8,470 nt of DNA from assembly GCA_026987995.1 (NCBI GenBank), contig JALSMC010000260.1:1-8470 (forward strand). The letters are read 5' to 3'. Origin of the DNA: Sulfurimonas sp. (GTDB lineage Bacteria; Campylobacterota; Campylobacteria; Campylobacterales; Sulfurimonadaceae). The notes under the pieces are model-generated. The model made no database searches. It was not told where the DNA came from and saw only the letters and a list, made by a program, of their open reading frames with translations. Shown here one piece after another: positions 1 through 6,046 of the stretch. Each line of letters starts with the position of its first letter. Position 1 is the stretch's first letter. The position numbers and the translations under genes are program-made.

Positions 1-1
1 C

Positions 2-634
2 AGTGGTGAAACCGGTGATGCCTTAGAGTTTATACAGAGTCTACATAGAGAATCTCCTCAGAGAGAACTCTATGGGGTAGGCTACTCACTTGGGGCAAAT
101 ATGCTTTTAAAACTACTTGGTGAAGTTCAAGAGAAATCGCTTCTAAGCAGAGTGGTAGCAGTATCTCCTCCTATGCAACTAGATATTTGTGCAAGAACCA
201 TGAACAGAGGATTTGCACAATACTATCAGTACAGACTCCTTGAAGATCTCAAAAGAGCCTTGGCTAAAAAGTATGACAAACACAATATGCAAGAGCTACT
301 CAACTTTAAACGTAGCAATATCAAAAAACTCAACAGTTTTTGGAAGTATGATGATGTATATACTGCTCCTATTCATGGGTTTTCTTCTGCTAGTGAGTAT
401 TATGAAAAATGTAGTTCTAAACAGTTTTTAAAAGATATACAAATGCCAACACTTATCATCCATTCAGAGGATGACCCTTTTATGACATCAGAGGTTATTC
501 CTACTAAAGAAGAACTCTCTGACCAAGTGCAACTCTATATAACAAAGAAAGGCGGTCATGTTGGTTTTATCGAGGGGAGTTTTTTCAAACCAGAGTATTG
601 GCTTGAGAAAAAGATAGTATCTTTCTTGCTTTAA
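2..634 (+). CDS. YheT-family alpha/beta hydrolase, 5'-truncated by window edge
   Basis: This is the C-terminal 210 residues of an alpha/beta-fold hydrolase. The reading frame is open to the left edge, so the true start lies outside the window; YheT-family proteins are usually somewhat over 300 residues. A full catalytic triad is visible. The nucleophile elbow GYSLGAN has its serine codon at 86-88, the acidic residue sits in SEDDPF, and the histidine sits in GGHVGF near the C-terminus. The sequence around the elbow, GANMLLKLLGE, and the ending with GGHVGF then WLE are typical of the YheT/ABHD1 group rather than of general lipases. Substrates of bacterial YheT proteins are poorly defined, so only a general hydrolase or esterase role can be given. 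No signal peptide can be judged. The TAA stop overlaps the stop of the opposing response-regulator gene. An internal ATG at 101 falls inside the nucleophile-elbow strand-helix motif and is not a plausible start. Confidence 0.88.
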   Translation, partial: SGETGDALEFIQSLHRESPQRELYGVGYSLGANMLLKLLGEVQEKSLLSRVVAVSPPMQLDICARTMNRGFAQYYQYRLLEDLKRALAKKYDKHNMQELLNFKRSNIKKLNSFWKYDDVYTAPIHGFSSASEYYEKCSSKQFLKDIQMPTLIIHSEDDPFMTSEVIPTKEELSDQVQLYITKKGGHVGFIEGSFFKPEYWLEKKIVSFLL

Positions 635-1323
635 GTCTCTATCTTATACCCCACACCAAAAACATTTTTAATAGTTCCTTGAGGCAATTTTTTTCTAAGC
701 CCTTTTATCAGTGTTTTGAGGGCATTATCTTTTGGTTTCTCGCTGTCATACCACAACTCAAAAACAATATCATCTACACTAAAAGTTCTCTTGATATCTG
801 AGAGAAGATAGCTTAAGAGTTTTATCTCTTGTTTTGTAAGTATCTTTTCTTTATCATGTTGAAATAGTTTAGAGTTTTGTGTATCCCAATAAAAAGAGTC
901 TTTAAGCACAATAATCTTATTTGCTAATGTTGTAAAGTTCTGTATCTCTTTAATCGCCAAAGAGAGTGCCTCTTTGAGTTCACTTCGTGATACTGGTTTT
1001 ATCAAATACTTTGTAAGTTTAAGCTCACTTGCACTTAAAAGTGTATTTACATCAGAGTTTGCAGTAAGCATAATCGCTTTTGTTGTATGATCATTTTTAC
1101 GGATTTCTTGTAAAAGCTCTATCCCACTCATTCCTCCTAAGTTAATATCTATAATCAAAATAGAAGGCTTCTTATCTTTATAAATTTTTAGTGCATCTTT
1201 GGCGTTGGAAGCCTCATAAACATGTGTAAAAAATCTCTCTAGGTATTGTGCATAATCTCGTCTTACCTCATTCTCATCCTCGACATATAAAAGGTCATAC
1301 AAAAGTTTATTTGTCTCTATCAT
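631..1323 (-). CDS. OmpR/PhoB-type response regulator
   Basis: This 230-residue protein is a two-component transcription regulator. Residues about 8-125 form a receiver domain with every key residue: acidic pair E15 and D16, phospho-acceptor D59 (LIIDINLGGMSG), T87 (IMLTAN) and K109 (LIKP). Residues about 140-230 form a winged-helix DNA-binding domain of the Trans_reg_C type, with LTKQEIKLLSYLL, a recognition-helix region around NALKTLIKGLRKKL, and the final VFGVGYKIET wing. The length is standard for the family. Its ATG lies in an ATGA overlap with the stop of the upstream kinase gene, so the two are almost certainly translationally coupled and form a cognate pair. Its targets are unknown. 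The iterated half-sites at 2053-2079 next to its own operon, and the 11-bp tandem repeat at 8277-8298, are candidates by location and spacing only. Confidence 0.93.
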   Translation of the reverse strand: MIETNKLLYDLLYVEDENEVRRDYAQYLERFFTHVYEASNAKDALKIYKDKKPSILIIDINLGGMSGIELLQEIRKNDHTTKAIMLTANSDVNTLLSASELKLTKYLIKPVSRSELKEALSLAIKEIQNFTTLANKIIVLKDSFYWDTQNSKLFQHDKEKILTKQEIKLLSYLLSDIKRTFSVDDIVFELWYDSEKPKDNALKTLIKGLRKKLPQGTIKNVFGVGYKIET

Positions 1324-2012
1324 TTTTTATCTCTTTGAAGTTTAATACTAAAACAAGAACCTTCACCAATATTTTTTACCTCAAGAGAGCCATTATATTT
1401 TTCTTTTATAATCTTTCTTGCCATATAAAGCCCTATTCCTGTGCCCTCTGAAGTGTGCTTTGTTGTATAATAAGGCTCAAATAGTTTAGCCATAACACTC
1501 TTGGTTATTCCACCAGCATTATCACATATATCTATAGAGTAATTACTATTATTTACATATAAGTGTATTTTTACAAAACCTTTAAATATATTTCTCTCAA
1601 GTAGTGCATCCTTAGCATTATTTAATAAAATAATGATTATCTGTTGGAGTTCATTTATGTGAAATTCTTTTTTAAATTCATACTCAATGTCACTTTTAAG
1701 TACTATGTTCGTATCTTCAAAGCTCACCCTTACAGTTTCAATAGCACTGTGAAGTATCTCTTTAAGTTGCACTTTTTTTTCTGTTTTATCAAGACTATTT
1801 TTAAAATCATCAATAGTATTTGACATATATTTTGTAAGTCTTTCTATCTCTTGAAGTTTCGCTTCTATCTCAGGGTCTTCAATATTTTTTTCATAGAGCA
1901 ACTTGTCTATAAGACTGACTGTAGCATTTATCTGAGAGAGAGGTTGTCGCCACTGATGTGCAATGTTTTCAATTATATTATCAGTTTGGCTTTTAGTGTT
2001 TTCTTTTTGCAT
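1320..2012 (-). CDS. Sensor-less histidine kinase with HQWRQP box
   Basis: This is a 230-residue histidine kinase that consists almost only of the transmitter. The phospho-acceptor is H19 in IAHQWRQPLSQ, a box typical of a large campylobacterotal kinase group. A dimerisation helical hairpin runs to about residue 75. The ATPase domain shows the N box LLNNAKDA (N132), G1 box DNAGG (D164), F box FEPYYTTK and G2 box GTGIGL (190-195), all intact. There is no transmembrane segment, PAS, HAMP or other sensor in front of the H box. An in-frame TAG three codons before the ATG rules out a longer N-terminus in this sequence. It should be soluble, autophosphorylate, and pass phosphate to D59 of the overlapping downstream response regulator. 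The input must come from a partner protein or from cellular state. No clear Shine-Dalgarno is seen before the start. It is divergent from the coiled-coil/OmpA/GTPase operon. Confidence 0.92.
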   Translation of the reverse strand: MQKENTKSQTDNIIENIAHQWRQPLSQINATVSLIDKLLYEKNIEDPEIEAKLQEIERLTKYMSNTIDDFKNSLDKTEKKVQLKEILHSAIETVRVSFEDTNIVLKSDIEYEFKKEFHINELQQIIIILLNNAKDALLERNIFKGFVKIHLYVNNSNYSIDICDNAGGITKSVMAKLFEPYYTTKHTSEGTGIGLYMARKIIKEKYNGSLEVKNIGEGSCFSIKLQRDKK

Positions 2013-2113
2013 TGTAAAAGTCTAGCAAAATAGTTCAAATATTATTATTAATGTATAATTTAACTTATACTATGTATAATAAGAGTAAATGATAACAGAA
2101 AAAAGGTATTTTA
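2013..2113. promoter_or_regulatory. Divergent promoter region of kinase/regulator and GTPase operons
   Basis: This 101-base, very AT-rich gap is the only non-coding DNA between the two divergent operons, so both promoters should lie here. On the plus strand, TATAAT boxes occur at 2054-2059 and 2075-2080; the second is preceded by TG one base upstream (TATGTATAAT), resembling an extended -10. The start codon at 2114 is preceded by AAAAAGG with suitable spacing. For the minus-strand operon, TATAAG- and TATACA-like sequences are present, but no single -10 can be chosen. No convincing -35 boxes are seen, which is common for housekeeping promoters in Campylobacterota. Confidence 0.6.
2051..2080. 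repeat. Iterated ATGTATAAT / GTATAA-TTATAC half-sites
   Basis: The 9-mer ATGTATAAT occurs at 2051-2059 and again at 2072-2080, exactly 21 bases apart (about two helical turns). Between the copies lies TTATAC (2065-2070), the inverse of GTATAA. The order is therefore GTATAA (2053-2058), TTATAC (2065-2070), GTATAA (2074-2079). The last two form a perfect inverted repeat around a 3-base centre. The arrangement resembles an operator, possibly for the divergently encoded response regulator. In AT-rich DNA it could partly reflect two overlapping -10 elements. Confidence 0.45.
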
Positions 2114-2689
2114 ATGAAAAAAGAAGAAAATGCACAAACAAATGACATCTCCCAACTTGGAAATGTAGACCAAATACGTGAGATACTTTTTGGATCTCAG
2201 TCACGTGAACTTAAAGAGAAGTTTGATAAACTTGAAGCTTCAATCAAAAGTATCCATGAAGAGATGCGTACAAAGATGGAGCAGACACAAAATGACTTCA
2301 ATAGAAAAATCATAACTGAAATAGAAGCAATAAGTAGAAAACTAAAGAACATGACCACGCAGCAACAAGATGAGTTTTCAGATGTACGAGATGCTGCTCT
2401 TAAGCAAGAGAAGAGACTTCAAAATGCACTTGATATTGTAGAAGAGGAGCTTAATATGAAACGCGAACAGCTTCAAAAACAGCAAACAGAGAATACATCT
2501 GCCCTGCGTTCTCAAATGGATACTCTAAAAGATGAACTTTTAAGTTCTTTAGATGAGAAGATTTCTGAGCTTGGTCTAAACAAACTCTCTCGTGATGATG
2601 CAGCAGAAATCATGATGGAAGCAGCTATGGCAATGAAAGGAACACAAATCAACAAACAACTCTCCATCGCTAATATAGAAAACAAATAA
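2114..2689 (+). CDS. Coiled-coil protein, first gene of the OmpA/GTPase operon
   Basis: This is a 191-residue soluble, highly charged protein of unassigned function. Residues about 13-40 form a short conserved-looking entry segment (VDQIREILFGSQSRELKEKFDKLE). Residues about 35-155 are predicted almost wholly helical, with heptad-like spacing of L, I and M and many E, K and Q, indicating a long coiled coil. The C-terminal 35 residues (LSRDDAAEIMMEAAMAMKG) look like a separate small helical cap. No signal peptide or transmembrane helix is present, so it should be cytoplasmic. The ATG at 2114 is supported by AAAAAGG upstream and by the first TATAAT-type promoters. The next gene begins 10 bases after its stop. 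Its place at the head of the operon suggests that it is a scaffold or partner for the cytoplasmic half of the OmpA-like protein or for the GTPase; this is inference. Confidence 0.85.
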   Translation: MKKEENAQTNDISQLGNVDQIREILFGSQSRELKEKFDKLEASIKSIHEEMRTKMEQTQNDFNRKIITEIEAISRKLKNMTTQQQDEFSDVRDAALKQEKRLQNALDIVEEELNMKREQLQKQQTENTSALRSQMDTLKDELLSSLDEKISELGLNKLSRDDAAEIMMEAAMAMKGTQINKQLSIANIENK

Positions 2690-2699
2690 TATAATCCTT

Positions 2700-4352
2700 A
2701 TGAATAAAAAAGAGCAAGAGGAAGATGCCTTAGAAGAGGCTCTATCCCCTATAGTTAACCGTCTTATAGACAAAAACTATGAGACATCTCAAGATAAGAT
2801 TGCAATGCAGATGGCACCCCTCATTGGTGGAGCAATTCGCGAGCAGATAAAATCACAAAAAGATGATGTTGTCGATGCTCTTTACCCTGTTCTTGGTAAT
2901 ATGATTAGCCGTTATGTTACAAAAATGCTCGAAGATATGCTCAATAAAATCAACACACAGATACAAGATGGACTCTCAGTTGAAGCCATTAAGCGAAAAA
3001 TAAGAGCAAAAATTCAAGGAGTAAGTGAAAGCCAACTACTACTCAATGAAAACAGCACAACAACAATTCGTGCAATTTTACTCATTCACAAAGAGACAGG
3101 CATAGTTCTTGCACACTCAGAAAATCCGAACACTCCAGTAAGTGAACCTGAAATGCTCGCCTCCATGATGACAGCAATTAGAAGCTTTGTAAATGACTGG
3201 ATAGAGCAAAATAGTGATGCACAGGAGCTAGGTGAGATTGAGTATGGTAGCAACAAGATTATTATCGAAGCGAGTGGCTACAGCTACTTAGCTGTTATAG
3301 TTGAGGGAAGTGTTCATCAAGAGGTCTATAGCTATATCCGTAAAACACTTGAAAATATACTGCTCAAGAGTGGTGATAGTATACGAAAATTCAATGGTGA
3401 TTTAAGTAATTTTGAAAACTTAGAAATATATAGAGAACTCACTGCTCTTTTTAAGAGTGCGCTGCATCATGAAACAAAAGAAGAAGAAAAAGAGAAAAAA
3501 AGCATACATCCACTGCTCTTTTTACTTCCTGCATTACTTTTTTTATGGGGTGGATTTTCCTATTATACATCTTATAAAGATGAGATACTTACTCAAAAAG
3601 TTACAAAGCAACTCACTCAAACGCCACAACTAGTAGCTTATAAATTTGAAGTACTTACAGAGGATTCTACTGTGACACTCAAAGGAGTTGTCCCTTTTGA
3701 GTACCATAAAAACTTAGCACAAACACTCCTTGAAAACATAACAGATATTAAAGAGATTCACAATGAACTCTTAGTAAACGACTCCCTGCAAGACCCAATG
3801 CAGATAAGTTCAAACATAGCATATCTTCTCAGAGGTCTTAACACATTAGAAGATGTTGCACTTACCTACACTTATGACTACTCTGTATTAAAAATTCAAG
3901 GAAGTGTTCCAAATACAAAAACCTTGCAAAAAGTAAAAAAAGAGATTCAAAATATACAGAATATTCAAAATGTTCATTATGAAGTGAGTATCACACCTCC
4001 TCCTTTAAACGCAACAGTATATTTTGATAAATCTAGTACTCAACTATCAGTAGAAGCACAAAAAACTCTCTTTAAAGCTGCAAAAATAGTACAAAAACTC
4101 GACCCTCAATACAAAATTAAACTCACTGCATATAGTGATACACTAGGTTCAGCTACCAAGAATTATCATCTTTCTCAACAAAGAGTTAAAAATGTAGTAG
4201 ATTTTTTACAAAATGTAGCTACTATTCGCAGAGAATTTGTTTCTCTCATTAAAAACACTCCACCAGATGATGTGGATGCAATAAAAGAGCCTGATAAAGC
4301 ACGTTGTATTCGTATAACTTATACTAAAAAGGAAGATAATGCTAGCCTATAA
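2700..4352 (+). CDS. Membrane OmpA-family protein with roadblock/longin-like cytoplasmic domain and two BON-like domains
   Basis: This 550-residue protein has one membrane segment, near 271-289 (PLLFLLPALLFLWGGFSYY), preceded by acidic and basic charge (EEEKEKKS) and with no N-terminal signal peptide. I infer that the first 265 residues are cytoplasmic and the rest periplasmic. Residues 1-115 are helical (ALYPVLGNMISRYV). Residues about 122-222 form an alternating strand/helix domain with LIHKETG at 128-134 and LAVIVEG at 197-203, similar in pattern to roadblock/longin GTPase-platform domains. The periplasmic part has two BON-like repeats (about 301-361 and 369-436), then an OmpA C-terminal domain (about 438-540). 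That domain retains D480 (YSDTLGS) and R495 (LSQQRVKN), the residues that bind diaminopimelate in peptidoglycan in this family. The start lacks a strong ribosome site, suggesting coupling to the gene 10 bases upstream. Its end overlaps the GTPase gene by 14 bases. The OmpA call is strong and the roadblock-like call is tentative. Confidence 0.88.
   Translation: MNKKEQEEDALEEALSPIVNRLIDKNYETSQDKIAMQMAPLIGGAIREQIKSQKDDVVDALYPVLGNMISRYVTKMLEDMLNKINTQIQDGLSVEAIKRKIRAKIQGVSESQLLLNENSTTTIRAILLIHKETGIVLAHSENPNTPVSEPEMLASMMTAIRSFVNDWIEQNSDAQELGEIEYGSNKIIIEASGYSYLAVIVEGSVHQEVYSYIRKTLENILLKSGDSIRKFNGDLSNFENLEIYRELTALFKSALHHETKEEEKEKKSIHPLLFLLPALLFLWGGFSYYTSYKDEILTQKVTKQLTQTPQLVAYKFEVLTEDSTVTLKGVVPFEYHKNLAQTLLENITDIKEIHNELLVNDSLQDPMQISSNIAYLLRGLNTLEDVALTYTYDYSVLKIQGSVPNTKTLQKVKKEIQNIQNIQNVHYEVSITPPPLNATVYFDKSSTQLSVEAQKTLFKAAKIVQKLDPQYKIKLTAYSDTLGSATKNYHLSQQRVKNVVDFLQNVATIRREFVSLIKNTPPDDVDAIKEPDKARCIRITYTKKEDNASL
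4328..4334 (+). promoter_or_regulatory. Ribosome binding site of the GTPase gene inside the preceding gene
   Basis: AAGGAAG lies four bases before the ATG at 4339 and within the last codons of the OmpA-like gene. It is the clearest Shine-Dalgarno in the operon and fixes the GTPase start. It also suggests that the GTPase may be translated more strongly than its neighbours, whose starts have weak sites. Confidence 0.65.
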
Positions 4353-4836
4353 AATAGTTATGGTCGGTGACTTTGGTGTTGGTAAAACATCACTCGTAAA
4401 ACGCTTTGTTGATAATAGCTTTAGTGAAGAGTATCTCAGTACAATTGGTGTGAGTATATCGAAAAAAATTATGCAAAACTCTACTCTTATGCTTTGGGAT
4501 ATTGAGGGACGCACAGAGTTCAAACCTGTTTTTAAACAGTATTTTTTAGGGGCTAAGGGCTTTATTGTTGTTGCTGATATTACTCGAGAAGATACTATTG
4601 AGAGCATAGAGGAGCATATTAAACTCTGTCATAGTATTATAAAGGATGCCCCTGTAGTTATTGCACTCAACAAGAGTGATATGCAAGCCTCTTTTGATCA
4701 AGCAAAACTCGATGCACTTACTACACTCTCCCCTTCTATTGTAAATATTTTGACAACATCTGCCAAAAGTGGTGAAGGTGTAGAAGAAATTTTTCACTCA
4801 CTTGATGATTTTATTGTGGAACATCTTAATAGATAG
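4339..4836 (+). CDS. Ras/Rab-like small GTPase
   Basis: This 165-residue single-domain GTPase belongs to the Ras superfamily. The G motifs are in order: P-loop GDFGVGKT (10-17), switch I threonine T35 in YLSTIGV (very Rab-like), G3 WDIEG (D54, G57), G4 NKSD (111-114) and G5 TSAKSG (140-145). The residue after G57 is R58, where Ras and Rab have the catalytic glutamine. Intrinsic hydrolysis may therefore be low, or a partner may supply the missing group. It is not MglA-like, because the G3 tryptophan-aspartate is normal. There is no C-terminal cysteine, so no lipid anchor is expected, and membrane recruitment would need a partner. The obvious candidate is the cytoplasmic half of the preceding OmpA-like protein, whose gene it overlaps by 14 bases. 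The start is set by AAGGAAG just upstream of the ATG, inside the previous gene. No separate MglB-type roadblock gene is present. Confidence 0.93.
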   Translation: MLAYKIVMVGDFGVGKTSLVKRFVDNSFSEEYLSTIGVSISKKIMQNSTLMLWDIEGRTEFKPVFKQYFLGAKGFIVVADITREDTIESIEEHIKLCHSIIKDAPVVIALNKSDMQASFDQAKLDALTTLSPSIVNILTTSAKSGEGVEEIFHSLDDFIVEHLNR

Positions 4837-4838
4837 AT

Positions 4839-6041
4839 ATGAATACAATCACTCGACTCATCTGTGAAAAAAATAGAATCTCCTATATTGTTTTTGACAT
4901 ACACTATAAAATCATAGAGTTTAATGCATCTGTTGCAAATCTCGTTGATGACTCTACAAAACTGCATGAACAAGCGGATGTACGTGATGTAATGTGGGAG
5001 CTTATAGGAATAGAAGAGCAGATTGAGCAAGTACTTAAGAGAGGGCTGAATAAAAGCACTTCCATTGTTTTTCCTATGATTTATAAAAACAGATGCTACT
5101 ATGATTTAGAAGTAGAACTCTTTGAGTCAGAAACAAGAGAGACTCTCTGCATTGTCTATCTTAGTGAAAAATCTCAAGAGACAATGACTTATATAAAAAC
5201 AATCCAAGAGATAAATAAAAAAACTCTCATCTATGACTCGCAGGAGAGAAAACAGCAACAGAATAATTATGAACTCATCAATAAAAAACTTCTTAATTTC
5301 AATGTTGATATGGATGGCTATATTACATATGTTAATAGTGTATTTATAGATTTTTTTGCATTAAATGATGCTAGTATTCTGGGAAAACACTTCTCTCACT
5401 TTTTTACAACAAGAAGCCAAAAACTCCAGACATCTGACACTATCATACTCAATGCTATAAATTATATGCAAAAGTCTATCTCTTTTCATGCATCTATTAT
5501 TCCTCGAAAAAAAGGAAGTAAGATCTACGAAAACACTATCATCTGTCAAGACATAAGCTATCTCAAAGTGGTAGAAGAAGAACTTCAGTATGCTGCATCT
5601 CATGATAGTCTTACAGGCTTAGCAAATAAAACAGAACTATTAAAAAAGATAGAAGATGCTATGCTAACCATGCAAGCATTTGCGCTCTGCTGTATTGATA
5701 TTAAAAAACTTAAACAAATAAATGAGGAGTATGGATACCATGCAGGAGATATGCTCTTAAAGCATATAGCAAGAATTTTGCAGCAGTTTATTCGAAAAAA
5801 TGATTTTATCACGAGAGCTGATGGGGATAGGTTTTATATTCTCTTTGGCTCTTCCTCACAAAAATATCTTGTAGAAAAAAGATTACAAGAACTTCAAGAG
5901 TTAGTTTTAAAAAGACCCTTAGTTTATACTCAAGAAGATGTTATATCTTTTGAACTGCAGTTTGGGCTTAGCTATTTTCCATCTGAAGCCAAAGATATTG
6001 ATGAGCTCTTCAATGTAGCACACAAACGACTTTATCGATAA
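4839..6041 (+). CDS. PAS-PAS protein with degenerate GGDEF domain and retained I-site
   Basis: This 400-residue soluble protein starts two bases after the GTPase stop, without a clear ribosome site. Residues about 8-112 look like a divergent PAS domain, a charged helical linker follows, and residues about 150-247 form a second PAS (DMDGYITYVNSVFIDFF). The GGDEF domain occupies about 250-400, beginning HDSLTGLANK at 255. Metal-site D287 and guanine-binding N295 and D304 are conserved. The signature is DGDRF at 328-332 instead of GGDEF, with the first glycine changed to aspartate and the glutamate to arginine, so cyclase activity is probably lost. An RxxD motif, RKND (319-322), sits at the correct distance for the c-di-GMP inhibitory site. 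By analogy with degenerate GGDEF receptors such as PelD, I infer that it binds c-di-GMP and reports to the GTPase/OmpA module. Weak residual activity or a GTP-binding role is the alternative. Confidence 0.87.
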   Translation: MNTITRLICEKNRISYIVFDIHYKIIEFNASVANLVDDSTKLHEQADVRDVMWELIGIEEQIEQVLKRGLNKSTSIVFPMIYKNRCYYDLEVELFESETRETLCIVYLSEKSQETMTYIKTIQEINKKTLIYDSQERKQQQNNYELINKKLLNFNVDMDGYITYVNSVFIDFFALNDASILGKHFSHFFTTRSQKLQTSDTIILNAINYMQKSISFHASIIPRKKGSKIYENTIICQDISYLKVVEEELQYAASHDSLTGLANKTELLKKIEDAMLTMQAFALCCIDIKKLKQINEEYGYHAGDMLLKHIARILQQFIRKNDFITRADGDRFYILFGSSSQKYLVEKRLQELQELVLKRPLVYTQEDVISFELQFGLSYFPSEAKDIDELFNVAHKRLYR

Positions 6042-6046
6042 GTGTA

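Noticed and set aside
101..634. ATG at 101 as the start of the hydrolase
   Set aside because: The frame is open back to base 2, and the nucleophile-elbow serine lies at 86-88, upstream of this ATG. A start there would remove the catalytic residue.
4339..4836. Calling the GTPase MglA or an Arf-type protein
   Set aside because: MglA has an altered G3 (T-x-P-G-Q type) and usually an adjacent separate MglB. This protein has W-D-x-x-G and a Rab-like switch I (YLSTIGV), so only Ras/Rab-like is supported.
4347..5030. Open frames on the minus strand under the GTPase and PAS-GGDEF genes
   Set aside because: They are antisense to well-supported genes, have cysteine- and aromatic-rich translations without motifs, and lack ribosome sites.
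5793..5834. Annotating the PAS-PAS protein as an active diguanylate cyclase
   Set aside because: The signature is DGDRF. The glutamate and first glycine of GGDEF are replaced, so activity is not expected without experimental evidence.
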